64,000 bases of DNA from JBGTFE01 sp041747435 (GTDB lineage Bacteria; Acidobacteriota; Blastocatellia; Pyrinomonadales; Pyrinomonadaceae). The notes beneath the pieces were generated by a model. That model did no database searches and had not been told where the DNA came from. It was given only the letters and a program-made list of their open reading frames with translations. The position numbers and the translations under genes were made by a program. The stretch covers positions 13,668 through 77,667 of the forward strand of contig JBGTFE010000090.1 in assembly GCA_041747435.1 (NCBI GenBank). The letters are read 5' to 3'. Shown here in pieces: positions 1 to 8,121 of the stretch. The number at the start of each line of letters is the position of its first letter. The stretch's first letter is position 1.

Positions 1-25
1 AAATCTATGAATTTTTGGAGGTAGT

Positions 26-790
26 ATGCTTTTAAAATCCAAACTCGTCCGTCTCGCTTCCTGCCTGTTTTTGATGTTCTCGCTTCTTTCCATTGCCGCG
101 GCAGATACTTTGCGGCTCAAGGACGGGAGCATTATTAAAGGCGTTATCGTCGCGTTTTCCGGCGGGCAATTCACCGTTGTGATAGGCGAAGGCGCACGCC
201 AGCGGCGAATGACGTTTTATGCCGACGAGATCGAATCGATCGAATTCGACAAGATCGCGGTTCCGATCGTAAATACAAAAACCGCGACACAATTGCCGGT
301 AAAAAAAGACGCTAGTAAAGATTCGACGATCGTGGTTTCGAATAATCCGGCGACGACCGTACCTAAGACCGACACGGACGCGACGACCGTTCCAACATAC
401 ACGAACACCACGCCAAAACCGGTTCAATTCAATGTAAAAGTACTCGCGGACAACACAGCAAACGGTTGGACAAATTCGGGTTTTATGGTGAAAAAAGGCG
501 ATAAAATAAGGATCACGGGAAAAGGCACCATCTCTTTGGGCGGCGGAAATTATTCAACTCCGACCGGAATCGGTTCGCTTGCGGATAAGGACAAACTGAT
601 GCAAAACAACGCAACTGGCGCGCTGATCGCCGTTGTCGGCGACGACAACAATGATTTTATTTTTGTCGGAAACACGAAGGAATTTACCGCGGCGCGCGAC
701 GGATCGCTGTTTTTAGGGATCAATGAAGGAAATTTGGACGATAACTCCGGGGCGTTTGAGGTTTCAATCGAGATCACGCGCAGTAATTGA
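26..790 (+). CDS. Secreted protein with C-terminal LecA/PA-IL-like domain
   Basis: A 254-residue exported protein. Residues 1-26 form a signal peptide ending at Ala-Ala-Ala-Asp. Residues 28-75 hold a short beta-rich segment opening LRLKDGSIIKG, as in proteins that carry a small SH3-like fold after the signal. A Thr-rich linker follows. Residues 135-254 resemble the PA-IL (LecA) galactose-binding fold: NGWTNSGFMVKKGDKI, GDDNNDFIFVG and a final LGINEG...DNSGAFEV stretch are typical. The start is fixed by a strong GGAGG six bases upstream. The substrate is unknown, and sugar binding is inferred from the fold only. It may be envelope-bound or secreted. Fold assignment is moderately sure; function is not. 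Confidence 0.7.
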   Translation: MLLKSKLVRLASCLFLMFSLLSIAAADTLRLKDGSIIKGVIVAFSGGQFTVVIGEGARQRRMTFYADEIESIEFDKIAVPIVNTKTATQLPVKKDASKDSTIVVSNNPATTVPKTDTDATTVPTYTNTTPKPVQFNVKVLADNTANGWTNSGFMVKKGDKIRITGKGTISLGGGNYSTPTGIGSLADKDKLMQNNATGALIAVVGDDNNDFIFVGNTKEFTAARDGSLFLGINEGNLDDNSGAFEVSIEITRSN

Positions 791-822
791 AGACTAATAT
801 GAGTTTTTCAAGTCTTATTTTT
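790..822 (+). terminator. Weak candidate terminator after the lectin-like gene
   Basis: A 6-bp stem AAGACT/AGTCTT with a loop of about 15 bases is followed directly by ATTTTTC. It starts at the last base of the stop codon of the lectin-like gene. The stem is short, so this is only a suggestion. Confidence 0.3.
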
Positions 823-891
823 CTTGCTTCTTTCCAACCAAAAGCGGACAATTTGTATCTAAAAGCTAAAAAGCCGGAAAGGTAAAATCTT

Positions 892-2145
892 ATGCAATTC
901 GTAATCTCGCGCCGCATTTCTATTATTCTGACTTTCATGATTTTCGTTTCGCTGGTGGGAAATCCGGTCGTTTTTGCTCAGTCAAAAACTCAAAAGCCGG
1001 ATAAGTCCAACACGAATCAGAAAAAGAATGAACGCCCAACCCTTTCCGAAGAGGAGCTTAAAAAACAGGAAGAGCTTCGCAGGCTGGAAGAAGAGGCGAG
1101 AAATGCGCCGGTTGACGACGAACCGCTGAAGATCAAAACCAACATCGTTAATGTCGATGCCGTCGTGATCAATAAAAAAACAAAAGAAATCATCACCGGT
1201 TTGAAGCGTGAAAATTTCGCAGTTTTTGAAAACGGCGTAAAGCAGGAAATCTCCGACTTTTCGATGCCGGAAGCGCCGATTACCGTGGCGCTGGTTGTTG
1301 AATACAGCAAATGGACGGAAATATTCGGTTATTACGGTAGTCGCGGAATGGACCGAGGCGCGGACGAAGTTATTCGTCCCGTCGCCTATTTTCTATCGCA
1401 TTTTATCAAACCGCCTGACGATTACGCGTCGGTCATTGCTTTTGACCTGCGCCCGACACCGATCACGGATTTTACGAACGATCCGAGGCGAATGCGCGAA
1501 ACGGTCGACCTGTTACTGAAGAATAGTCCCGCTTTTCGCGAAAATAATCTTTTCGACGCGGTAAAATTTGCGCTCGTCGGCGGAAAGACCGACGCGGTAG
1601 TGCTCGAAGATACGCTTGAAAGAACGTCTGAATATGCCGGAATGATAGACGTAAAGGCAAAACGCCGGGCGATCATTCTGGTAGCTTCCGGGCTTGATTC
1701 AATGAGCCGGACGAATTACGACGCAGTGCGTAAAGTCATTCAAAACGCCGGCATTCCTATCTATGTTATCGGCACCGCAAATCTTTTTTATAAGCTCTAT
1801 GAAGACAGGCTCGGCGCGATGGACGCCATAGACGGTTCGCCAGGCAGATTATCGTTTTTGCAGGCACAAAACACTTTGAGAACGTTTGCATCCGAATCCG
1901 GCGGCGCGTATTTCCCGATAACCTTTCCGGGCGAAGTTCCAGGCGTTTTGCAGTCCGTCAACGCGCTTCTCAGAAATCAATACAGCATTGCGTTCGACGC
2001 GGGCGACAAACCCAAAGACGGCAAGAAATATAAACTCGAAGTAAAGGTCGATTTAAACGGCGATGGCATTTATGAAGAAAAATTATACGAAGTGCAGCAT
2101 CGTCCGTTTTATACCGTAGCGAAAGAAGGAACTACGAAAAAATAA
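892..2145 (+). CDS. VWFA-related acidobacterial domain protein
   Basis: A 417-residue exported protein of the VWFA-related family (TIGR03436 type) that is expanded in Acidobacteriota. A signal peptide spans residues 1-29. A charged Lys/Glu-rich linker runs to about residue 75. The family hallmark follows at about 80-125: an Asn-Val-Asp strand, then LKRENFAVFENGVKQEI. A VWA-like fold covers about 135-370. The usual DxSxS metal site is not obvious: the first strand ends in VVEYSKW instead. The role is unknown; an extracytoplasmic protein-protein interaction role is inferred. It has GGAAAGG upstream of the ATG. Family assignment is confident. Confidence 0.85.
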   Translation: MQFVISRRISIILTFMIFVSLVGNPVVFAQSKTQKPDKSNTNQKKNERPTLSEEELKKQEELRRLEEEARNAPVDDEPLKIKTNIVNVDAVVINKKTKEIITGLKRENFAVFENGVKQEISDFSMPEAPITVALVVEYSKWTEIFGYYGSRGMDRGADEVIRPVAYFLSHFIKPPDDYASVIAFDLRPTPITDFTNDPRRMRETVDLLLKNSPAFRENNLFDAVKFALVGGKTDAVVLEDTLERTSEYAGMIDVKAKRRAIILVASGLDSMSRTNYDAVRKVIQNAGIPIYVIGTANLFYKLYEDRLGAMDAIDGSPGRLSFLQAQNTLRTFASESGGAYFPITFPGEVPGVLQSVNALLRNQYSIAFDAGDKPKDGKKYKLEVKVDLNGDGIYEEKLYEVQHRPFYTVAKEGTTKK

Positions 2146-2159
2146 AAAAAAGCTGCTTG

Positions 2160-2291
2160 ATGGAAATTGTGACTCGAAAACATATAATTAGTTTTACTAT
2201 TCTCACGCTCGCTTTTTTTGTCGGACTTGCCGGTGTTTCTACTGATTACAAAACATTTGTTCCCAAGGAAGAGCAAGTTTGTTTCTATTAA
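2160..2291 (+). CDS. Possible 43-residue membrane peptide or gene remnant
   Basis: A short frame starts 14 bases after the VWFA-related gene and encodes 43 residues: a basic N-terminus (MEIVTRKH), about 17 hydrophobic residues, then a short polar tail ending in Cys-Phe-Tyr. This is the shape of a signal anchor or a secreted protein cut short. No good ribosome-binding site is visible. It could be a small membrane protein, the 5' end of a decayed gene, or chance. Confidence 0.25.
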   Translation: MEIVTRKHIISFTILTLAFFVGLAGVSTDYKTFVPKEEQVCFY

Positions 2292-2302
2292 TATTATTGC
2301 CG

Positions 2303-3595
2303 CTATACTCCGTAAATTTTTAACTTAAATTCATCGTTTGAAGTGTAAATCTCGGCGCGTTTTCCCGAAAATTCCCGCGAGCGCTGAAGAAGTGCCGGCA
2401 AACCGCCGTCAGACAGATTTGCGCCGTATTCGCGTCTTAAAAAAATCGAAGCGATCTGCGGATTTACGCGCTGGGTTATGCCGTATCGGATCGCGCGTGA
2501 AGCCGGCGGTACAAAGCCGTTTGTGCGGCGCGGATTGATCATTTCGATGCAGTTGTCGTAAACCAAAACTCGAGTCGGAATATCGCGCAGCGCCAGATCG
2601 CGATGTATCAAACAATTTGCGACCGCTTCGCGAACGGCTTCGATATTGTAGTTTCCGCGAGCCGGAAGAAAAGAATTCTTTTCAATATTTGATTTCGGCG
2701 GTTTATCTTCGCGCAAATCGACGTAGCGGCTGATAAACTTTAGACAAGACTCGTAAATCGTAAGCAGATTTCCTTTTAATTCAACTTTTTCGACCATTTG
2801 AGCGTTGCCGTTATCACCCGAAAAACGCGCAGCCGTTACGACGGAGCGCGGAATCAATTCCGCGACCCTTTCATTTTTTCCAAACAATAAAACGGCGGCG
2901 ACGGTAGGCAAAAATTCATCCGCCGCGCCGACCGCCATCAGCAAATCTTTTTTCAAAAAATCGGCGGTATTATAGATGCCATTTCCCGGCAGATCGTCCG
3001 CAAACGCATTTGCAAAACTCCACAGAAGCGAATCGTCAAAATCGCTTTCCGAGCCTTCCGCGATCGGAATATTTTCGTAGCCCAACGGGCGGATCTCATC
3101 AAGCCAATCCGATAATTCCGTTCGCGAGATCTCGCGTTTTTCCGCACCGATCCGCATAAAAAACCGACCGTTTTGCGTTCGATACGGCGGACGTTTTCCG
3201 TCTACATCGAGCACGACGATCCTGCGTCCGTTATCAAACGCGATCGTATCAAGAAGTGGAACGAGCGGCGGATAAATTTCCTCGCGGCAAATGCGCGTGA
3301 GTTCGGCTTGTACCGATTCGGGGTTGCCGACGCCTTCAACGCGAAGCTGATCGCTGACGCCGAAGATCATCGTTCCACCTGCGGTATTCGCGAGCGCAAC
3401 GATTCCCTGCGTGATGCGTTCGGGATTTGAAAGTTTTACTTTGAGCTCAAGAAATGTGTCTTCGCCGCCGCGAATCAAACGCAAAAGCTCCGTTCGCGTC
3501 GTCTGCGGCGCAGGCTGGTTCAGGACGTATTCCTGGAAAGATCGATCGGTCTGATGCTCGAAACGCGGAGCGTTGCGGAATTTTCTGCGCGGCAT
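2303..3595 (-). CDS. AlbA_2 / RecG-like transcriptional regulator (COG2865 type)
   Basis: About 430 residues from the chosen ATG. The N-terminal part (about 30-150) matches the Schlafen AlbA_2 putative nucleic-acid-binding domain: EDTFLELKVKL, then IVALANTAGGTMIFGVSD and RIGAEKREISRTEL. The C-terminal half carries the ATP-binding-like signature EAVREAVANCLIHRDLALR and an INPRR...G segment seen in COG2865 'ATP-dependent DNA helicase RecG-related' regulators. There are no true helicase motifs, so the helicase name should not be taken literally. A longer reading from 3676 adds 27 basic, unconserved residues; the ATG at 3595 is preferred. It stands alone, convergent with the VWFA gene. A role in gene regulation or defence is inferred. 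Confidence 0.75.
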   Translation of the reverse strand: MPRRKFRNAPRFEHQTDRSFQEYVLNQPAPQTTRTELLRLIRGGEDTFLELKVKLSNPERITQGIVALANTAGGTMIFGVSDQLRVEGVGNPESVQAELTRICREEIYPPLVPLLDTIAFDNGRRIVVLDVDGKRPPYRTQNGRFFMRIGAEKREISRTELSDWLDEIRPLGYENIPIAEGSESDFDDSLLWSFANAFADDLPGNGIYNTADFLKKDLLMAVGAADEFLPTVAAVLLFGKNERVAELIPRSVVTAARFSGDNGNAQMVEKVELKGNLLTIYESCLKFISRYVDLREDKPPKSNIEKNSFLPARGNYNIEAVREAVANCLIHRDLALRDIPTRVLVYDNCIEMINPRRTNGFVPPASRAIRYGITQRVNPQIASIFLRREYGANLSDGGLPALLQRSREFSGKRAEIYTSNDEFKLKIYGV

Positions 3596-3776
3596 TTTCT
3601 TGCGCGTGTCATTTATGTCAAGACGGCACACGTTAAAGCCGCCCGAATGGCTTTGCCTTTGCAGAAACACGCACAAAGTAAGTGTGTTTTCCAGCCAAAG
3701 CCATTGCCGGATTTCAAAATTTCAACATCTCAATTGAAACATTTCGGCGCAAAAAAGTAAAAGAAAAGGAATCTTC

Positions 3777-4055
3777 TTGAAAAAAGTGTGTAGGTTGTAT
3801 CGGGAACCTCGTGGGTGCAAAGGAAACCTGACAAGAGTCACTTCTTCGATCTCGGAAACCCGATATACTTCTTTCGATAATATGGGAAGATTGCTTTCGA
3901 GCGAGCAAACAACGAATGGGCAAACTTATTCATCAAGTTATAAGTATAATTTGGCGGGAATTTTAATTGAGCAGACTTATCCGTCGGGCAGAATTGTGAA
4001 CAATTTTCTAAACAAGACGAAATCAATAAAAAGGAGTATTAAAGTATGTATTTAA
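3777..4055 (+). pseudogene. RHS/YD-repeat remnant 1
   Basis: A 92-codon frame whose middle (about codons 15-77) is clearly RHS/YD-repeat protein: GNLTRVTSSISETRYTSF, DNMGRLLSSEQT, YKYNLAGILIEQTYPSGRIV. The tail after FLN loses similarity and ends at once. It has a TTG start with AAGGA upstream but no export signal and no RHS shell, so it is a fragment of a once much larger gene. It aligns almost position for position with the second remnant, which suggests the repeat segment was copied before decay. Function is unlikely. Confidence 0.7.
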
Positions 4056-4630
4056 TTTACAAACAAAAATTCAACCTCGTTATCGGTTGCATTGTTTCCT
4101 TGTTTTTTTGCATTAGTCCCGCATTTGGACAGACAAATCCAAATGCAAAAACATTGGAAGTTACAAGTTGGAAAAAAGGAACCGACCAAATCAATACTAC
4201 TGTCTTTAACCTGAATTTTCGTTCGGAAGAATTTTCTTACGATTTGTTGACAAAGGACGGCATACGGAAATTTAGATTTAGTGTTGAAAAGCAGTATATT
4301 CCAACTCTCGATAAACTTCGTTATCAATGTGCAGTTATAAGTTTGAGAGAGGTATCTCCTTCAAGTGTTTCCGGCGGATACAATTTAGGAATGAATATTC
4401 TATTAAACGGTGATCAAATATCTTCATTAACAAACGTTATCTGTCCGATTGAATCACCGAGCGTTCTTGAACAAAATATATTTCCTTTCAAATCAGCTAG
4501 AGTATTCTATGTTGAGAATTTCGCAATTAAAATCGTTCCAACTGAGTTTAATTATGATAATAACTACAATTTATTAATAAACTTAAACTTGACTGTTGAA
4601 TTCAGTAACAAGGATTCCGTTTCTAAATAG
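4046..4630 (+). CDS. Hypothetical secreted protein inside RHS remnants
   Basis: A 194-residue protein with a clear signal peptide (residues 1-30, cleavage near Ser-Pro-Ala-Phe-Gly-Gln). The mature part is beta-rich and has no recognised family. It overlaps the end of RHS remnant 1 by ten bases and has AAAAAGGAGT before the ATG. Its base composition is clearly more AT-rich than neighbouring genes, a sign of transfer. Sitting between two RHS fragments, it may be a cargo or immunity gene of the old RHS locus, but nothing in the sequence proves it. Confidence 0.55.
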   Translation: MYLIYKQKFNLVIGCIVSLFFCISPAFGQTNPNAKTLEVTSWKKGTDQINTTVFNLNFRSEEFSYDLLTKDGIRKFRFSVEKQYIPTLDKLRYQCAVISLREVSPSSVSGGYNLGMNILLNGDQISSLTNVICPIESPSVLEQNIFPFKSARVFYVENFAIKIVPTEFNYDNNYNLLINLNLTVEFSNKDSVSK

Positions 4631-4761
4631 TTACTCCGAAAGTAACAAATAAACCTCGAACTAAATTTCAGAAATCGGTAGTGTTTTTGACGCGAATTAG
4701 GGCAGCCTTGAAAGCTTCCTGACAAGCCGAATGAATCAAACCAACTCCGAGCGTTTGATAA

Positions 4762-5352
4762 TCCAAAGTTGATAACGGAATCTCGGAAACAAAGTATCTA
4801 AGCTTTGATATTATGGGTAGAGTGACCGCAAGCCAGCAAAAGACCGACGGCACGACTTATAACCCGATGACCTACGTTTACAATCTTTCCGGCGCTTTGA
4901 TGGAAGAAACTTATCCGTCGGGCAGAGTTGTGAAAAATGTGCTGAATAATGACGGCGAGCTTGCGTAGGTGCAGAGTAAAGAGACGGCGAATCACGGATT
5001 TTTCAACGAGTATTATTCGCAGGCGTTACCATCGGGAGAGATTCCCGGATATTTGGACAAGAATAATACAAGGTTTACAAGATTTGAACATCTACAAAAA
5101 GAAATGGAGGAAAAGGTTAAGGGAAATATTGCCCCGAGTCCGATGGGAAAACCTTCGCCGGGAAACGAAATGTTTCCGTTACCGTCGCGAACGCCGCTTG
5201 ATAGGAACAAAGGAATCGGACCGCGTCCGGGATGTAATTTTCTTGATTCGAAACCTCCACCCCTGAATAGGCTGAATCCACCAAATGTGCCGCGTCCAGA
5301 GGGCAAGTTTCCGTCTCAAGGGAAGACGCTTACAATTAAATATAGGAGTTGA
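4762..5352 (+). pseudogene. RHS/YD-repeat remnant 2 with in-frame TAG
   Basis: An open frame without a start runs from 4762. It encodes ISETKYLSFDIMGRVTAS, YVYNLSGALMEETYPSGRVV and NNDGELA, then meets TAG at 4966-4968. It continues in the same frame as VQSKETANHGFFNEY and a Pro-rich tail of about 100 residues ending at 5352. In RHS proteins the motif here reads ...GELAQVQSK, so the TAG most simply replaces a CAG (Gln) codon. The downstream piece has no recognised toxin domain. It is a broken RHS C-terminal region. The tail from the GTG at 4969 could still be translated alone, but that is unlikely. Confidence 0.65.
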
Positions 5353-5388
5353 TCGATTATTTCTTGACAGAAGGGGGAATGGTGCAAT

Positions 5389-6252
5389 ATGACAATCGCT
5401 GAGAGACCTAAGGGTAATTTATCCGTTTTAGCTCAAAAAATTACAATGATTGCGAGAATCCCATCTGTACTGCGATTTATTTTCTTTGCCTCGGTGTTTT
5501 TATCTTTTTCAAACGCCCAACTGATAATTGCTCAAACCATTGTTTCTGCAACGAAAGAGAAGATCTTACCGCCGGTTGAAGAAAACTTTGAAGAGGTAGA
5601 TGCCCTTGCTACGCCATGGCGCGACAGCGGATGTCGCCCGCTTGATCGGTTGTATCTGGACGGCGAGATGACTTGCGATATTAGAACAGGACCGAATTAT
5701 AAATTTGCGGACACCCTAACGCTTTATAACGCCGACGGGACCCTGTGGTACCGTTTTAGCTTAACCTACGAAAAACCCGATTACTTCATGAGGGACACGA
5801 AAATGAATTTTGTGCCCTTCTCGATGGGAGGGCACAGTAATTCACCGCAAAAGGTAATATTGCGAATGGTCGGTGAATCGTCTCATTGGTATAAGGTTGA
5901 AGTGAATGAGACGACGCGCGCAATGAAGTTTATTCTAAAAAGCGATCCGATGTGGAGTAAAACCACATGGGAATATTGGATCGGTTATACAAATCTCATG
6001 ATCGATCCGGAGGAAGTAAAACTTCTCGACAAACCAGACGGTAAGGTTGTCGAAGAAGCGGTCACCTGGAGCTGGACAGCGAAGCGCGGCGTAAAGCTCC
6101 TAAAAATCGACGGCGATTGGGCGTTTGTCAAGACCGTGATCGGCGACGAATATAAGGGCTGGATACGCTGGCGAAATGGACGCAATCTGCTGGTCGGCGG
6201 CGTTTTAACGGCTTTCGAAATTCCGCAAATCAAAACAGAAGAATCTAAATGA
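5389..6252 (+). CDS. Hypothetical exported protein with SH3-like C-terminus
   Basis: A 287-residue protein. An export signal is visible at about residues 20-50 (hydrophobic run ending Gln-Leu-Ile-Ile-Ala-Gln). The alternative start at residue 21 would give a more usual signal-peptide length. The mature part has a DGEMTCDIRTGPNYKF segment and a C-terminal SH3-like stretch (LLDKPDGKVVEE ... LLKIDGDWAFVKTVIGDEYKGWIRWRNG), as in bacterial SH3 proteins that bind cell wall. It lies between RHS remnants 2 and 3, so it may be cargo of that locus. AGGGGG lies 11 bases before the ATG. Function unknown. Confidence 0.6.
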   Translation: MTIAERPKGNLSVLAQKITMIARIPSVLRFIFFASVFLSFSNAQLIIAQTIVSATKEKILPPVEENFEEVDALATPWRDSGCRPLDRLYLDGEMTCDIRTGPNYKFADTLTLYNADGTLWYRFSLTYEKPDYFMRDTKMNFVPFSMGGHSNSPQKVILRMVGESSHWYKVEVNETTRAMKFILKSDPMWSKTTWEYWIGYTNLMIDPEEVKLLDKPDGKVVEEAVTWSWTAKRGVKLLKIDGDWAFVKTVIGDEYKGWIRWRNGRNLLVGGVLTAFEIPQIKTEESK

Positions 6253-6258
6253 TCTTGA

Positions 6259-6474
6259 TGCCATGTCAACGCAGCAAACAACCGACTGAATACAAGCGAA
6301 GATTATGTTTTTGACGATTCGGGAGATACGACCACCGATGCCGAGGTGCGAACGTTTGTTTACGACGCCGAGAATAAGCAAATCGAGGTTCTAAACGACA
6401 AAGACGAAACGATCGGCGAATATTTTTACGACGGCGACGCGAGCGGCGGGCGTAATTTAAACCAAGCAATCTAA
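6259..6474 (+). pseudogene. RHS/YD-repeat remnant 3
   Basis: A frame of 71 codons without a start begins just after the stop of the SH3-like protein. It reads NNRLNTSEDYVFDDSGDTTT, DAEVRTFVYDAENKQIEVLN, DETIGEYFYDGDASGG, a classic RHS/YD-repeat segment near the core/tip junction. After DGDA the sequence departs from the expected DGDGKRV and stops at TAA. There is no start and no continuation, so this is debris of an RHS gene. Confidence 0.65.
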
Positions 6475-6475
6475 C

Positions 6476-6525
6476 ACCCCATCCCTGCGCGACACGCCTC
6501 CTAAAAAAGGAGGAGAGCTTTATTT
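6476..6525. repeat. Short GC-rich spacer with CCTCC/GGAGG hairpin
   Basis: A spacer opening ACCCCATCCCTGCGCGACAC is followed by a perfect CCTCC-TAAAAAA-GGAGG hairpin and AGAGCTTTATTTTT. It resembles a dispersed intergenic repeat and could also terminate transcription entering from the RHS region. Its GGAGG could be mistaken for a ribosome-binding site of the TTG at 6526. Confidence 0.35.
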
Positions 6526-6597
6526 TTGCTTTGCGCTGCGCGCTTTTTTAGTGCAATATCATTGCGTTCTTTTTTTTTACCGTTACAATTTAATAAA

Positions 6598-7161
6598 GTG
6601 GAAACTGAATTAACTACAGCTTACGTCAGTTTGGGTTCGAATCTCGGAAATCGGGCGGGTAACCTTCTCCTCGCCGTGCGTGGATTGCTCGAGGCGAGCC
6701 TCTGCGTAAACAAGCTTTCCGCCATCTATGAAACCCAACCGTTCGATGTAGAAAATCACGGCGCATTTTTGAATATGGTCGCCGAAATTCAAATAGGCAA
6801 TGTTTCCGCATCGCAGATGATGGCGCGGATGCTTCGGATCGAATATCTGCTCGGGCGGCGCAACAAAAACGAGCAAAAACCGCGGACGGTCGATCTCGAT
6901 CTGCTTTTTTTCGGCGATTATCAGTGCGAGACGGAATTTTTGACGCTACCGCATCCGCGAATGCACGAGCGCAGATTTGTTCTGACGCCGCTTGCGGAGA
7001 TTGCGCCGCAAATAACGCATCCCGGTTTTCAAAAAAGTGTGAAGGAATTGTTAATCGAGTGCGGTGATTTTTCGATCGTCAAACGCTGGAATCCGAACAG
7101 TAAAAAGGCTTTTGAAAACGACATGGTCAAGCGATTTGCTAAAAGTGAGATGAGGGACTGA
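6598..7161 (+). CDS. folK: 2-amino-4-hydroxy-6-hydroxymethyldihydropteridine pyrophosphokinase
   Basis: FolK transfers pyrophosphate from ATP to 6-hydroxymethyl-7,8-dihydropterin, the step before dihydropteroate synthase in folate synthesis; cytoplasmic. Signatures: YVSLGSNLGNRAGNL at the N-terminus, then QKPRTVDLDLLFFG with the two metal-binding Asp, and LPHPRMHERRFVLTPLAEIAP. Length from GTG 6598 is 187 residues, slightly over the usual 160-ish, with a basic C-terminal tail. An upstream TTG at 6526 has a good GGAGG but would add 24 hydrophobic residues foreign to the family, so the GTG is preferred. The next genes, panB and panC, also make a cofactor. Confidence 0.9.
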   Translation: METELTTAYVSLGSNLGNRAGNLLLAVRGLLEASLCVNKLSAIYETQPFDVENHGAFLNMVAEIQIGNVSASQMMARMLRIEYLLGRRNKNEQKPRTVDLDLLFFGDYQCETEFLTLPHPRMHERRFVLTPLAEIAPQITHPGFQKSVKELLIECGDFSIVKRWNPNSKKAFENDMVKRFAKSEMRD

Positions 7162-7238
7162 AATTTCCTATTCCAAATTTCCTATTCCAAATTAGCATCT
7201 CGGATTGGAAACTGGAATCTGGAATCTAATCTGGAATT
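7161..7238. repeat. TTCCAAAT / GGAATCTG dispersed repeat upstream of panB
   Basis: Two tandem copies of a TTCCTATTCCAAAT-type unit are followed, after about 20 bases, by inverted GGAAACTGGAATCTGGAATC units, so the segment can fold back. It fills the gap between folK and panB exactly. The same arrangement occurs in frame inside mfd at 38342-38417. Confidence 0.6.
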
Positions 7239-8114
7239 ATGGCTTACTTACAACCCGACAAACCCGGAAAAGTTTATTTGCCGGCAATTCGCGCCGCAAA
7301 GGAAAAGCGGGAAACGCTCGTTTGTCTGACGGCTTACGATTACCCGACGGCGCGGATCGTCGATGAAGCGGGCGTCGATATAATTCTTGTCGGAGACAGC
7401 ATCGGCAACGTAATACATGGCTACGGAAACACGATTCCGGTCAGTTTGGACGAGATCGTTTCGGCGCTGATCGCCGTAAAGCGCGGAACCGAACGCGCGA
7501 TGGTCGTCGCCGATATGCCTTACGGAACTTACCACGTTTCTGAAGAAGAAACGGTGCGCAACGCATTAAAATTGATGAAATATGGCGGCGCCGAAGCCGT
7601 CAAACTCGAAGGCGGACGAAACCGCGTCGATTTGGTAAAACGTCTGGTCGATGAAGAAATTCCGGTCGTCGCGCACATCGGTTTGACGCCGCAAAGCGTT
7701 TACAAAATGGGCGGTTACCGCGTTCAAGGTCGCACTGCCGACGAGGCGAAACGTCTGATCGAAGACGCGAAAATGCTCGAAGATGCCGGTGCTTTTGCGA
7801 TTGTTCTCGAACTCGTTCCGCGCGAAGTCGCCGAAATAATCACCGGCGAACTCGAAATCTCAACCATCGGTATCGGCGCCGGAACGCACTGCGACATACA
7901 AGTTTTGGTCTTGCACGATCTCGTCGGTATGACTTTCGGGCGCCAACCGCGTTTTGTCCGTCAATACGCAAACATCCGCAAAGTAATGACCGAAGCTATC
8001 CAAAATTGGTCCGATGACGTTAAGAGTGGAAAATATCCGAGCGAGAAGGAATCATACGGCTTAACGGAAGAAACAAAAAAAGAGTTGAAACGATCGGATT
8101 CTGCAAAGGGCTGA
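7239..8114 (+). CDS. panB: 3-methyl-2-oxobutanoate hydroxymethyltransferase
   Basis: PanB adds a hydroxymethyl group from 5,10-methylene-THF to 2-oxoisovalerate, giving ketopantoate, the first committed step to pantothenate and CoA. Its 291 residues carry the family signatures: LTAYDYPTARIVDEAG, LVGDSIGNVIHGYGNT, VVADMPYGTY, VKLEGG, VVAHIGLTPQS and IGIGAGTHCDIQVLVLHDL. All metal and substrate residues in these motifs appear present. panC follows after seven bases, so the two are surely cotranscribed. A folate-linked gene, folK, lies upstream. panD and panE are not in this window. Confidence 0.97.
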   Translation: MAYLQPDKPGKVYLPAIRAAKEKRETLVCLTAYDYPTARIVDEAGVDIILVGDSIGNVIHGYGNTIPVSLDEIVSALIAVKRGTERAMVVADMPYGTYHVSEEETVRNALKLMKYGGAEAVKLEGGRNRVDLVKRLVDEEIPVVAHIGLTPQSVYKMGGYRVQGRTADEAKRLIEDAKMLEDAGAFAIVLELVPREVAEIITGELEISTIGIGAGTHCDIQVLVLHDLVGMTFGRQPRFVRQYANIRKVMTEAIQNWSDDVKSGKYPSEKESYGLTEETKKELKRSDSAKG

Positions 8115-8121
8115 TCCTTTT

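Noticed and set aside
4668..4853. Minus-strand frame opposite RHS remnant 2
   Set aside because: No family features; the opposite strand encodes a clear RHS repeat.
6526..6597. TTG start for folK with strong GGAGG
   Set aside because: The added 24 residues are hydrophobic and outside the family; the GGAGG belongs to a CCTCC/GGAGG hairpin in a repeat.
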